Source: Sphingomonas sp. PP-CE-1G-424 (GTDB lineage Bacteria; Pseudomonadota; Alphaproteobacteria; Sphingomonadales; Sphingomonadaceae). Taken from it: 64,000 nucleotides of DNA. A model generated the notes under the pieces. That model searched no databases. It was not told the DNA's origin and saw nothing but the letters and a program-made list of their open reading frames with translations. Within the stretch, counting starts at the first letter, position 1. Every line of letters starts with the position of its first letter. Position numbers and translations under genes: made by a program. Below are positions 56,103 to 64,000 of this stretch, one piece after another. The DNA lies in contig NZ_SLXW01000002.1 of the NCBI RefSeq assembly GCF_004341085.1, positions 1 to 64,000 of the forward strand, given 5' to 3'.

Positions 56103-56197
56103 CGTCACCCCGGACTGGTTCCGGGGTCCACCGTTCCGCACAACAAATCCTATCGGTTGTGCGGGACCGTGGATGCCGGAACGAGCCCGGCATGACG
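56103..56197. repeat. Long imperfect inverted repeat (intergenic hairpin element), copy 1
   Basis: Two ~45-base arms: CGTCACCCCGGACTGGTTCC at the left and, inverted, a matching arm ending CCCGGCATGACGG at the right, with CACAACAAA/TTGTG near the loop. It fills the gap between GH127 and Ldh genes. It resembles in style the second element at 60591-60677. Its right arm ends 8 bp before the Ldh ribosome binding site. Confidence 0.75.
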
Positions 56198-56217
56198 GAT
56201 AATTGGGGAGCCTTTGC

Positions 56218-57249
56218 ATGACGGACGCGCAGGCAGAGGGCGTTCGCCTGACGCTCGACGACGTCCGCACGCTTGCCCGACGCGTATTGCTCGGGGCTGG
56301 CCTGTCGCGTCCGCATGCCGAGGCGGTGGCGGAGACGATGGTCGCGGGCGAGCGTGACGGGTGTGCGAGCCACGGCATCTACCGGCTGCTGGTCGCGGCA
56401 AACAGCATCGCCAAGGGTGTCGTTGCGGTCGATGCCGAGCCGGTGGTGAGCGAGCCGGCGCGCGCGCTCGTGCGGGTCGATGGGGGCGGCGGGTTCGCGC
56501 AGCTCGCGTTCGAGCGCGGGCGGCAACGGTTGGCGGAGAAGGCGCGCGCGTATGGGATCGCCGCGATGGCGCTGAACAACGTGGTGCATTTTGCGGCGTT
56601 GTGGCCTGAGGTCGAGGCGCTGGCGGAGGACGGGTTGGTCGCGTTCGCGGTGACGCCGAGCCATGCGTGGGTCGCGCCGGCGGGGGGCACGCAGCCCGTG
56701 TTCGGGACCAACCCGATCGCGTTCGGCTGGCCACGGCCTGGCCGCGAACCGTTCGTGTTCGACTTCGCGACGAGTGCGGTCGCGCGCGGTGAGATCGAGC
56801 TGCATCGGCGTGCCGGGAAGGCCGTGCCCGACGACTGGGGCTATGATGCGGACGGGCAGCCGACGACCGACGCGGCGGCGGTGCTGAATGGCGCGATGCG
56901 GACGTTTGGCGGGCATAAGGGGTCGGCGCTGGCGGCGCTGGTCGAGCTGCTCGCCGGGCCGCTGATCGGCGACATGACCAGCCGGGAGTCGCTCGACGCC
57001 GATGCTGGGCGCGGTGGATCGCCGATCGGAGGTGAACTGATCATCGCGATCGATCCGGTCGGGTTCCTTGGCGATGCGGTCGCCGAGCACCTCGCTCGTG
57101 CGGAGGCGATGTTCGGGGCGATCGAGGGGCAGGGCGCTCGGCTGCCGTCGCAACGGCGGTACGCAGCGCGAGCGCGCAGTCTGACCGAGGGCGTTGTGAT
57201 ACCCGCCGCACTGTACCGCGACATTATAGCGCTGGTTCCAGGAGAATGA
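56218..57249 (+). CDS. Ldh/Mdh-family oxidoreductase, possible pyrroline-2-carboxylate reductase
   Basis: A 343-residue NAD(P)-dependent enzyme of the malate/L-lactate dehydrogenase family that also includes ureidoglycolate dehydrogenase and Delta1-pyrroline/piperideine-2-carboxylate (DpkA-type) reductases. GGGGAG lies 7 bases before ATG 56218. The family motifs are ASHGIYRL (catalytic His), NNVVHFAALWPEVE, PVFGTNPIAFGWPRPG and FDFATSAVARGEIELHRRAG. With hydroxyproline-type genes in the same locus, a cyclic imino acid reductase is the best guess. An alternative is oxidation of a sugar-derived hydroxy acid. Its stop overlaps the next start by 4 bases (ATGA). Confidence 0.8.
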   Translation: MTDAQAEGVRLTLDDVRTLARRVLLGAGLSRPHAEAVAETMVAGERDGCASHGIYRLLVAANSIAKGVVAVDAEPVVSEPARALVRVDGGGGFAQLAFERGRQRLAEKARAYGIAAMALNNVVHFAALWPEVEALAEDGLVAFAVTPSHAWVAPAGGTQPVFGTNPIAFGWPRPGREPFVFDFATSAVARGEIELHRRAGKAVPDDWGYDADGQPTTDAAAVLNGAMRTFGGHKGSALAALVELLAGPLIGDMTSRESLDADAGRGGSPIGGELIIAIDPVGFLGDAVAEHLARAEAMFGAIEGQGARLPSQRRYAARARSLTEGVVIPAALYRDIIALVPGE

Positions 57250-59015
57250 CGATGAAGGCTTTGATCCTGTTGCTGGCGCTGGGCTCGACTGCGCTGGGGG
57301 CAATGCCTCCAAAAATTGCGAAATCGGCCGTGGCGACGTCGGCGGACGCGCGGTTCAAGGCGCTCTACACGGCGGAATATGCGTGGCGGCAACTCCAGTT
57401 CGCGCAGGGGGAGGACAACCCGACCGCTGCGGCGCGCCTGCCCGATGTCGGCCCAAAGGCACAGGCGGAGCGCCTCGCGCGCTGGACCGACGTGTCGCGG
57501 CAACTGGCGGCGATCGCACCGGCGACACTCTCACCCGCCAATCGCGTCAACTATGCGGTCTATGCGCAACAGATCGACGCCTTGCTCGCCGAGCAACGCT
57601 TTCGCGATTACGAAAAGCCGCTGACCGCGGATACGAGCTTCTGGGGTGATGTCGCGGAGAGCGCGCGCGGCAATTTCAAGTCGGTGAAGGACTATCGCGA
57701 TTATATCGCGGTGATGCGCCAGATCCCGCGCTATTTCGACCAGCAGACCGGCAACATGCGCGCCGGGCTCGCGCGCGGGTTCACCCCGGCGCGGGTGACG
57801 TTGACGGGGCGCGACAACGGCGTCGCGCAAGTCGCCGAGGCGAAGACGCCGCAGGAGTCGCCGTTCTACGAACCGTTCAAGACCTTCCCGTCGACGATCC
57901 CCGCCGCCGATCAGGCCGCGCTCCGCGCCGAGGGAGCCGCGGCGGTCTCGCAGGCGGTCGTCCCCGCCTATGCGACGCTGCTGAAGTTCCTGCGCACCGA
58001 GTATATCCCGCATGCCCGCGAGGGACTGGCGGCGTACGACCTGCCCGACGGCAAGGCCTATTACCTGTCGAAAATCCGCGAATACACCACGCAGGATATC
58101 ACGCCCGAGCAGATCCACGCGCTCGGGCTCGCCGAGATCGCCAAGATCCGTGGGCGGATGGACGGCGTGATGCGCAGCGTGAAGTTCCAGGGCGATCTGC
58201 AGGCGTTCTTCAATCACCTGCGGACCGATCCGCAATTCTATCCCAAGACGCCGAACGAACTGCTGTACCGCGCCGCGTGGATCGCCAAGACGTTCGATGG
58301 TAAGGCGTCGTCGTGGTTCGGCCACCTGCCGCGCAGCCGGTTCGCGATCAAGCCGGTGCCCGCGGACATCGCGCCGTTCTACACCGGCGGGCGCGGCGGG
58401 CCGGGGATCTATCTGGTCAACACCTACGACCTGCCGTCGCGGCCCTTCTATTCGCAGGTCGCGCTGACGCTGCATGAAAGTGCGCCGGGGCACGCGTTCC
58501 AGATGCCGCTCGCATCCGAGAACAAGACGCTGCCCGCGTTCCGGCGCGACACGTATCTGTCGGTCTATGGCGAGGGCTGGGCGCTGTATTGCGAGACGCT
58601 CGGCGAGGATATGGGGATGTACGAGACGCCGTACGATCTGTTCGGGATGCTGAGCTATCAGGCGTGGCGCGCGGCGCGGCTGGTGGTCGATACCGGCATC
58701 CATGCCAAGGGCTGGAGCCGGAAGCAGGCGCAGGACTATCTGCACGACAATACCGCGCTGTCCAACCACGAGATCGAGACCGAGGTCGATCGCTACATCG
58801 CGTGGCCCGGGCAGGCGCTGTCCTATTACATGGGGCAGATCGCGTTCCAGACCGCGCGGAAGAAGGCGCAGGACAAGCTCGGCGCAAAGTTTAACATCCG
58901 CGCCTTCCACGACGCGATGCTCGAGATGGGATCGGTGCCGGTGCCGGTGATCGAGGCGCGCACCGACCAGCTGATCGCGGCGGGCGGCAAGGGGCCGTAT
59001 CCTGACGAGGAGTAA
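57246..59015 (+). CDS. DUF885 exported metallopeptidase
   Basis: A 589-residue exported protein with signal peptide ending in LGAM/LGSTALGA. The zinc-peptidase motif is LTLHESAPGHAFQ (HExxxGH-type; His410, Glu411) and a downstream Glu lies in YGEGWALYCETLGE, as in DUF885 proteins, which fold like M32/M3 carboxypeptidases. It overlaps the Ldh gene by 4 bases. In this locus it probably trims peptides released from hydroxyproline-rich protein in the periplasm, but specificity cannot be read from the sequence. Confidence 0.82.
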   Translation: MTMKALILLLALGSTALGAMPPKIAKSAVATSADARFKALYTAEYAWRQLQFAQGEDNPTAAARLPDVGPKAQAERLARWTDVSRQLAAIAPATLSPANRVNYAVYAQQIDALLAEQRFRDYEKPLTADTSFWGDVAESARGNFKSVKDYRDYIAVMRQIPRYFDQQTGNMRAGLARGFTPARVTLTGRDNGVAQVAEAKTPQESPFYEPFKTFPSTIPAADQAALRAEGAAAVSQAVVPAYATLLKFLRTEYIPHAREGLAAYDLPDGKAYYLSKIREYTTQDITPEQIHALGLAEIAKIRGRMDGVMRSVKFQGDLQAFFNHLRTDPQFYPKTPNELLYRAAWIAKTFDGKASSWFGHLPRSRFAIKPVPADIAPFYTGGRGGPGIYLVNTYDLPSRPFYSQVALTLHESAPGHAFQMPLASENKTLPAFRRDTYLSVYGEGWALYCETLGEDMGMYETPYDLFGMLSYQAWRAARLVVDTGIHAKGWSRKQAQDYLHDNTALSNHEIETEVDRYIAWPGQALSYYMGQIAFQTARKKAQDKLGAKFNIRAFHDAMLEMGSVPVPVIEARTDQLIAAGGKGPYPDEE

Positions 59016-60564
59016 GCGCTGGCTCGCGGCGGTCGGCCTGATCGCCTCCGCCGGGCTGGCGCAGGATGTGCCGCGGGGGACGCACATCCATGCGCCGGGC
59101 AATCCGATCCTCGCGGACGGGAGCTATTATTCGACCGACCCGGCGCCGGTGGTGATCGGCGACACGCTGTGGATCCTGGCTGGGCGCGACGAGGCGGCGG
59201 CGGACGTCAACGACTTCGTGATGAAGGAGTGGCAGCTGCTGTCGACCAAGGATCCCGCGACGGGCGACTGGGTCCATTATCCGGCGATCGCACGGCCCGA
59301 GGCCGTATTCGCTTGGGCCGAGCCGGCGCGCGCCTATGCCGGGCAGATCGTCCAGGCGCGGAACGGGCGGCTGTATCTCTATGCGCCGGTGGTCGAGAAA
59401 GGCAGCGATGCCGAGGACCGGTTCGCGATCGGCGTCGCGGTTGCCGACAGCCCGACCGGACCGTGGCGCGATGCGCATCCGTCGGGTCCGATCGTCTCGC
59501 AGCGCGTACCGGTGCGCAACGACATCCAGAACATCGATCCGACCGTGCTGATCGACGGCGACGGCCGCGTGTATCTCTATTGGGGGACGTTCGGCGAGCT
59601 GCGCGGCATCGAACTCGCGCGCGACATGGTGACGCCGATCGGCCCCGAGCGGCGGATCACCGGGCTGACCGGGTTCTTCGAAGCGCCGTGGATCATGAAA
59701 CGGCGCGGCGTCTATTACATGCTGTACGCCGGCAACACCGCGGGCCCCGGTTCGGCGTGCACCCCGGCGATCTATCATGCGTGCATCGCTTACGGGACCG
59801 CGCCGTCGCCGATGGGGCCGTGGACGTATCGCGGCGTCGTGCTGAAGCCGGTGTCGTCGACCACCTCGCATCCGGGCGCGGTGGACTTCAAAGGGCGCTG
59901 GTATCTGGCGTATCACACCGCCGATGCGGTCGGCGGCGGGCATTTCCGGCGTAGCGTCGCGATCAATCCGATGCTGTTCGACGACAGCGTGACGCCCGCC
60001 GCGATCCTGCCGGTGGTGGCGACGCGACGCGCTCGGCCGGCGGCGGCGCCGTCGCGGAATATCGCCGGTGCGGCGACGGCGGAGGCGTCGAACGAGCCGG
60101 TGCCGGTGCGCTATTGGCTGGCCGCGATGAACGACGGGATCGTGCGGGCGAACCCATTGCCGCCGGATATGTGGGGGAGCCGGGCAGGGCCCGCGCGGCA
60201 GTGGATCGCGTATCGCTGGGATGCTCCGGTGACGCTTGATGGCGCGCGCGTGCGCTTCTGGGCGGACCAGCCGGCGGGGTCGCGGACCGGAATCGCGCCG
60301 CCGAAGCGCTGGTGGCTGGAATATTGGGACGGCGGCTGGAAACGGGCGCGGCGCGCGCGTGGGTTCGGCATGGGGGTGGACGGGTTCCAGGCCGCGAGCT
60401 TCGCGCGGGTGACGACCCGCTGCCTGCGCGCGGTCATCGAGACGTCGGGCGATGCTCGCGGTCATGCCGGAGTCGCGGTGCAGGAATGGGAGGCGCTGGC
60501 GCCGCACGCACAGGCGGTCGTGACACGCGATCCAACCACCAAGCCTGCGCCGCCCTGCGGCTAA
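59002..60564 (+). CDS. GH43-type arabinosidase/xylosidase with C-terminal sugar-binding-like domain, unusual start
   Basis: A ~520-residue exported enzyme. A GTG at 59068 would cut off the signal peptide, whereas the same frame upstream encodes SKRWLAAVGLIASAGLAQD, a good leader. No ATG, GTG or TTG lies between the upstream stop (58972) and 59068, so a CTG at 59002 (or ATC just before) is the likely start, coupled to the DUF885 gene it overlaps. The beta-propeller has STDPAPVV (base Asp), NIDPTVLIDGDGRVYLYWG and FFEAPWIMKRRGVYYMLYAG (acid Glu). The last ~170 residues look like a discoidin/galactose-binding domain. It would remove arabinose or xylose from side chains. Confidence 0.75.
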   Translation: MTRSKRWLAAVGLIASAGLAQDVPRGTHIHAPGNPILADGSYYSTDPAPVVIGDTLWILAGRDEAAADVNDFVMKEWQLLSTKDPATGDWVHYPAIARPEAVFAWAEPARAYAGQIVQARNGRLYLYAPVVEKGSDAEDRFAIGVAVADSPTGPWRDAHPSGPIVSQRVPVRNDIQNIDPTVLIDGDGRVYLYWGTFGELRGIELARDMVTPIGPERRITGLTGFFEAPWIMKRRGVYYMLYAGNTAGPGSACTPAIYHACIAYGTAPSPMGPWTYRGVVLKPVSSTTSHPGAVDFKGRWYLAYHTADAVGGGHFRRSVAINPMLFDDSVTPAAILPVVATRRARPAAAPSRNIAGAATAEASNEPVPVRYWLAAMNDGIVRANPLPPDMWGSRAGPARQWIAYRWDAPVTLDGARVRFWADQPAGSRTGIAPPKRWWLEYWDGGWKRARRARGFGMGVDGFQAASFARVTTRCLRAVIETSGDARGHAGVAVQEWEALAPHAQAVVTRDPTTKPAPPCG

Positions 60565-60590
60565 TTCGAAATAACCGCCTGCTGACTAAC

Positions 60591-60677
60591 CCCGTCATCC
60601 CAGCGAAAGCTGGGATCCAGAGCCTCGATCGACGGCATCGGTGGCTCTGGATCCTGGGTCGAGCCCAGGATGACGGG
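60591..60677. repeat. Long imperfect inverted repeat (intergenic hairpin element), copy 2
   Basis: Arms CCCGTCATCCCAGCGAAAGC... and its near-complement ending GAGCCCAGGATGACGGG form a ~34-bp stem around a loop with GATCGACGGCATC. It lies between the convergent ends of the GH43 and M24 genes and probably ends transcription from both sides. The CGTCATCCCAGCGAAAGCTG type of element is dispersed in many proteobacterial genomes, as I recall. Confidence 0.82.
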
Positions 60678-60688
60678 ACGGCGGCCCC

Positions 60689-61864
60689 TCAGCCGAACGG
60701 GCGGTCGATCGAGGGTTGTGGGTCTGTGAACCAGGCGGCGCCGGTGTCGGTGACGTGGAAATGATCCTCCAGCCGGATGCCGAAGCGGTCGGGCACGACG
60801 ATCATCGGTTCGTTCGAGAAGCACATCCCCGGTGCCAGCGGCGTACGATCGCCGCGGACGAGATAGGCCGGTTCGTGGATCGACAGGCCGATGCCGTGGC
60901 CGGTGCGATGCGACAGGCCGGGCAGGCGGTAGTCGGGGCCGAGCCCGGCTTTCTCCAGCACTGCGCGGGCGGCATAGTCGATCGCCTCGCACGGCACGCC
61001 CGGCTCGACCGCGTCGAACGCGGCGGCTTGCGCCTCGTGTTCGATGTCCCAGATCGCGCGCGCCTCGTCGCCGACATTGCCGAACGCATAGGTCCGCGTG
61101 ATGTCGGAATGATAGCCCTCGACCTGACAGCCGGTGTCGATCAGCACGAGCTGGTCCTCCTGGAGCAGCTGGTCGCCGGGGATGCCGTGCGGGAACGCGG
61201 TCGCGTGGCCGAACTGGACGGCGCAGAAATACGAGCCGGAGGAGCCGATCGCGCGGTGCGCGTCGTCGATGAAGCGGATTACTGCACTGGCGGCGATAGC
61301 GGGATGGAGGATGCGCGCGGCGCGGCGCTGGATGTCGAGCGTCATCGCCTTGGCCTGGCGCAGCAATGCGAGTTCGGCGGGGCTCTTGATCATCCGGCAC
61401 GCGTCGATCACCGACGCGCCATCGGCAACATCGAGCCCGGTGGCGGCGAGCGCGCTGGCCATGCCGTAGGGAAGCTGCGGGTCGAGCAGCAGGCGGCCGC
61501 CGACCGCGTCGGCAACCAGCGCGTACGGGCTCTCGTCCTCTTCCCAGAGCCGCAGGTCGGCGTCGATCTCGACCGCGGCCTCCAGCGAACCCTGTTCGAA
61601 GCGCGGGCAGATCAGGATCGGCTGGCCCTTTACCGGCAGCAGCAGCGCGACCAGCCGCTCGGTCGCGCCCCAGGGTACACCCGCGAAATAGCGCAGGCTC
61701 GCCCCGGCGCCGATCAGCAGCGCGTCGGCGCCCGCCGCCTCGGTCAGCGCGCGCGCCTTGTCGAGCCTCGTGGTGCGCTCGGCCAGCGTGATCGGTGGCG
61801 CACGGTCAGCCCAGGGGGCGATGGATGCCAGCTCGTCGGGTATCGATGATCCGCCGATGGTCAT
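60689..61864 (-). CDS. M24 Xaa-Pro-type dipeptidase
   Basis: A 391-residue creatinase/prolidase-fold enzyme without signal peptide. The dinuclear metal site is complete: LIDTGCQ (Asp), HSDITRT (Asp), TGHGIG (His), SNEPMI (Glu) and RLEDHF (Glu). Such enzymes cleave Xaa-Pro and often Xaa-hydroxyproline dipeptides in the cytoplasm. Its start overlaps the stop of the flavoprotein gene by 4 bases (ATGA), so they are cotranscribed. That pairing points to release of hydroxyproline for immediate catabolism. Confidence 0.87.
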   Translation of the reverse strand: MTIGGSSIPDELASIAPWADRAPPITLAERTTRLDKARALTEAAGADALLIGAGASLRYFAGVPWGATERLVALLLPVKGQPILICPRFEQGSLEAAVEIDADLRLWEEDESPYALVADAVGGRLLLDPQLPYGMASALAATGLDVADGASVIDACRMIKSPAELALLRQAKAMTLDIQRRAARILHPAIAASAVIRFIDDAHRAIGSSGSYFCAVQFGHATAFPHGIPGDQLLQEDQLVLIDTGCQVEGYHSDITRTYAFGNVGDEARAIWDIEHEAQAAAFDAVEPGVPCEAIDYAARAVLEKAGLGPDYRLPGLSHRTGHGIGLSIHEPAYLVRGDRTPLAPGMCFSNEPMIVVPDRFGIRLEDHFHVTDTGAAWFTDPQPSIDRPFG

Positions 61865-63096
61865 GCGTCAGGTCCTTTTTTACCGAAGCGGTCGAGGTCG
61901 AATGGCGCGAGCGGCACCGCCGGGGTCTCCTCCGCCAGCATCGCCGCGACGAGCGTCGCGGTCACCGGCGCGAGCGTGAGCCCGAGATGCTGATGACCAA
62001 AGGCATAGGCCAGATTCGCGTGACGCGTCGAGCGGCCGATCGCGGGGAGATAATCGGGCAGCGTCGGCCTGGCCCCCATCCAGCGCGTGAACGGCCCCTC
62101 GATCGGCAGGCCGAGCGATCGGACGTGATGCTCCAGCCGGTCCCATTTGCGCGGATCGGGCGGACCGTCGGGATCGCCGAGCTCGACGAAGCTCGCCGCC
62201 TGGACGCACTCGGCATAGCGCGTGACGATCATCGAGCGATCCTCGAACACGACCGGCGGCAGGTCGGCCGGCCAGCCCTCGGCGCGCGCGCGGATATGAT
62301 AGCCGCGCTCGGCGATCATCGGCACGCGGTAGCCGAGCGGTTCGAGCAGTGCGCGGGAGCGGACGCCTGCGGTCACGAGTACCCGATCGACATCGTGGCC
62401 GATGATGACGATCCGTCCTGAATCGTCGGCCAACCGCGCCGCCTGGCGGACGATCCGGCCACCGCGTGCCTCGACCGCGGCCTCCAGTGTCGTCGCGAGC
62501 ATGCGAAGGTCGGCGATCTGGCCGCTGCCCGTGAAGCGGATCGCGCCGCCGACCGGATCGGCGAGAAAGCCGAGCCGGTGCAGCACCTCGGGATCGGCGT
62601 CGGCTATCCGTGCCGTGCCGATCGCAGAGCGCGACCAATGGGTGCGGCCGGCGCGTGCAGTTTCGGGTGTATCCCAGACGACGATATGACCGTCCTCGCG
62701 GAGCAGGTCGCGCGCCCCGAGCGTGCCGACCAGATCGCGCCATGCGGGCATCGCGCCGGCGAGCAGTGGCGTCAGCGCCGCAGTGCCCGCCGCGAACTTC
62801 GCCGGGGTCGACGCCGCCACCAGTCGTGCGGCGAACGGCAGCCAGTGCGCCGCCATCGACACCGGCAGTCCCAGCGCGCCGCCGACGCTGAACAGACGCT
62901 TGGGTACCGAGCGCACTGCGGCGGGCGAGGCGAGCGGCTCGACCTGTTCGACCGCGATGTGCCCGGCATTGCCCCAGGATGCGGCGTTGTAATCGCCATC
63001 GCGTTCGAACACACTTACGTCATAGCCGCGGTCGAGCAGCGCGACGGCGCAGCACAGTCCGACCACGCCGCCCCCCACGATACCGATCGTTTTCAA
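61861..63096 (-). CDS. FAD-dependent D-amino acid dehydrogenase, probable D-hydroxyproline dehydrogenase
   Basis: A 411-residue flavoprotein. I chose TTG 63096 as start (MKTIGIVGGGVVGLCCAVAL), with AGGAG six bases upstream; the longer frame runs through the divergent operator region. The Rossmann GxGxxG motif starts at residue 8. GWIAV-like NAASWGNAGHIAVEQVEPLA and the C-terminal GARPTLPDYLPAIGRSTRHA, AFGHQHLGLTLAP match DadA-type D-amino acid dehydrogenases, including D-hydroxyproline dehydrogenases in this gene setting. It would oxidise cis-4-hydroxy-D-proline to Delta1-pyrroline-4-hydroxy-2-carboxylate. It is divergent from the DapA-family gene and overlaps the M24 gene. Confidence 0.83.
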   Translation of the reverse strand: MKTIGIVGGGVVGLCCAVALLDRGYDVSVFERDGDYNAASWGNAGHIAVEQVEPLASPAAVRSVPKRLFSVGGALGLPVSMAAHWLPFAARLVAASTPAKFAAGTAALTPLLAGAMPAWRDLVGTLGARDLLREDGHIVVWDTPETARAGRTHWSRSAIGTARIADADPEVLHRLGFLADPVGGAIRFTGSGQIADLRMLATTLEAAVEARGGRIVRQAARLADDSGRIVIIGHDVDRVLVTAGVRSRALLEPLGYRVPMIAERGYHIRARAEGWPADLPPVVFEDRSMIVTRYAECVQAASFVELGDPDGPPDPRKWDRLEHHVRSLGLPIEGPFTRWMGARPTLPDYLPAIGRSTRHANLAYAFGHQHLGLTLAPVTATLVAAMLAEETPAVPLAPFDLDRFGKKGPDA

Positions 63097-63125
63097 TCCA
63101 ATCTCCTGTTGCACGGCGCTTAACG

Positions 63126-63146
63126 AATTCGTATACGGTATATATC
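63126..63146. promoter_or_regulatory. Putative regulon operator, site 3 (flavoprotein/DapA divergent region)
   Basis: AATTCGTATACGGTATATATC lies 27 bp before the DapA-family start and about 30 bp before the flavoprotein start. It shares TCGTATA followed by TATA with sites 1 and 2, here with two bases between GTATAC and TATA. GTATAC centres are common in GntR/FadR-type operators. Confidence 0.55.
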
Positions 63147-63172
63147 TTGAAACGCAGGAAGGTCGATACCGA

Positions 63173-64000
63173 ATGTCTGTCGAATGGAAGGGCGTATTTC
63201 CGGCCGTAACGACGCAGATCCGCGAGGACATGAGCGTCGATCTCGCCGACACCCAGCGCGTTGTCGACGACCTGATCCGCGACGGTGTGACCGGGGTGAT
63301 CGCACTCGGCACGGTCGGCGAGAATAACTCGTTCGACTATGATGAAAAGGTCGAAGTGCTCACCGCGATCGTCGAGGCGGTCGATGGCCGTGTGCCAGTC
63401 ATCACCGGCGTCTCGGAATACGACACGCGTCGTGCCGTCCGCTATGCGCAAGCCGCCGAGAAGGTCGGGGCGGACGGCCTGATGCTGTTGCCGCCGATGG
63501 TCTATGTGCCGAAGCCGCATGAACTGGTGGCGCATTTCAAGGGTGTGGCGGAGCAGGTCGGCCTGCCGATCATGCTGTATAACAACCCGCCCGCGTACCG
63601 TACGCTGATCGACAACGACGTGCTTGCCGCGCTGGTCGATGTCGCGAACATCGTCGCGGTGAAGGAATCGGCGCCGGACACGCGGCGTTTTACCGACGTG
63701 AAGACCGCGTTCGGCGATCGCTACGTGCTGTTCGCCGGGCTCGACGACGTCGCGCTCGAGGGGCTGTATCTGGGTGCGCAGGGCTGGGTGTCCGGGCTTA
63801 CCAATGCATTCCCGCGGGAATCGGTCGAGCTGGTCAACGCGTTCGCGCGCGGCGATCATGCCAAGGCGATGGAGATCTATCGCTGGTTCATGCCCTTGCT
63901 CCATCTCGATGCCGAGCATGATCTGGTCCAGTCGATCAAGCTCGCCGAGCAGGTCATGGGGCGTGGCTCCGAACGCGTCCTGCCGCCACGCTATCCGCTG
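63173..64000 (+). CDS. DapA-family lyase, probable pyrroline-4-hydroxy-2-carboxylate deaminase (truncated by window edge)
   Basis: The first 276 residues of a dihydrodipicolinate-synthase-type aldolase/lyase; about 25-30 residues should follow outside. AGGAAGG precedes the ATG. VIALGTVGENNSF is the substrate-binding loop, MLYNNPPAYRTLI the YNNP motif with its Tyr region, and IVAVKESAPDTRRF has the Schiff-base Lys. Next to a D-hydroxyproline-dehydrogenase-like gene, the family member expected is the deaminase that turns Delta1-pyrroline-4-hydroxy-2-carboxylate into alpha-ketoglutarate semialdehyde. The epimerase and the semialdehyde dehydrogenase of the pathway would then be just beyond the window. 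Confidence 0.85.
   Translation, partial: MSVEWKGVFPAVTTQIREDMSVDLADTQRVVDDLIRDGVTGVIALGTVGENNSFDYDEKVEVLTAIVEAVDGRVPVITGVSEYDTRRAVRYAQAAEKVGADGLMLLPPMVYVPKPHELVAHFKGVAEQVGLPIMLYNNPPAYRTLIDNDVLAALVDVANIVAVKESAPDTRRFTDVKTAFGDRYVLFAGLDDVALEGLYLGAQGWVSGLTNAFPRESVELVNAFARGDHAKAMEIYRWFMPLLHLDAEHDLVQSIKLAEQVMGRGSERVLPPRYPL

Noticed and set aside
56103..56197. Insertion sequence or attachment site
   Set aside because: The element is a non-coding inverted repeat without target duplications. A similar element at 60591-60677 suggests a dispersed hairpin family that may also stop transcription.

Overview
The window reads as chromosomal DNA of a Sphingomonas-like alphaproteobacterium. Pointers are the high GC, three large TonB-dependent receptors, a FecI/FecR-controlled receptor operon, many exported glycoside hydrolases with twin-arginine-type leaders, and typical NodT/HAE1 efflux genes. 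Assignments come from reading translations and motifs only; no database search was run.

Left third (1-27 kb) is a patchwork with much decay. Intact genes: a cut-off AraC-type regulator, a YcbB-like L,D-transpeptidase, the bdcR/bdcA pair with an NAD(P)-binding partner, a GH78 alpha-L-rhamnosidase, a ParD-like antitoxin overlapping a GAF/PAS hybrid histidine kinase, a FrnE-like DsbA protein, a TonB receptor and katG. Between them lie relics: a type VI secretion (T6SS) effector unit (Eag chaperone, PAAR-Rhs effector with WHH nuclease tail, SUKH immunity gene) broken by stops and frameshifts; a silent second Rhs tip whose immunity gene is still intact; and scraps of Rhs core, IS3 transposase, LigB dioxygenase, MFS transporter, GH25 lysozyme and HsdR. 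A roughly 60-bp dispersed repeat occurs five times here, always between genes.

Middle (27-43 kb): a minus-strand operon of ECF sigma factor, FecR, TonB receptor, PI-PLC-type phospholipase C and PHP metallohydrolase, which looks like a phosphoinositide or inositol-phosphate scavenging system. Eight perfect 8-bp tandem repeats cover the fecR stop codon. A single-domain globin and a DUF3617 protein follow. Next is a complete RND efflux operon with a divergent TetR gene and an 18-bp perfect palindrome between them.

Right third (43-64 kb) is the most interesting part. It holds a TonB receptor with a GH2 enzyme, a DUF5695 protein divergent from a GH127-type beta-L-arabinofuranosidase with all four expected zinc ligands, an Ldh-family oxidoreductase, a DUF885 peptidase, a GH43 enzyme, an M24 Xaa-Pro-type dipeptidase, a D-hydroxyproline-dehydrogenase-like flavoprotein and a DapA-family enzyme (truncated by the window end). 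Together they suggest a pathway for plant hydroxyproline-rich glycoproteins (extensins, arabinogalactan proteins): strip arabinose, cleave Xaa-Hyp peptides, then epimerise/oxidise and deaminate hydroxyproline. Three intergenic sites with a shared TCGTATA core sit in front of the receptor, the GH127/DUF5695 pair and the flavoprotein/DapA pair, which would make this one regulon. A muramidase and lipoprotein pair is inserted in the middle. No rRNA, tRNA or CRISPR array was recognised.
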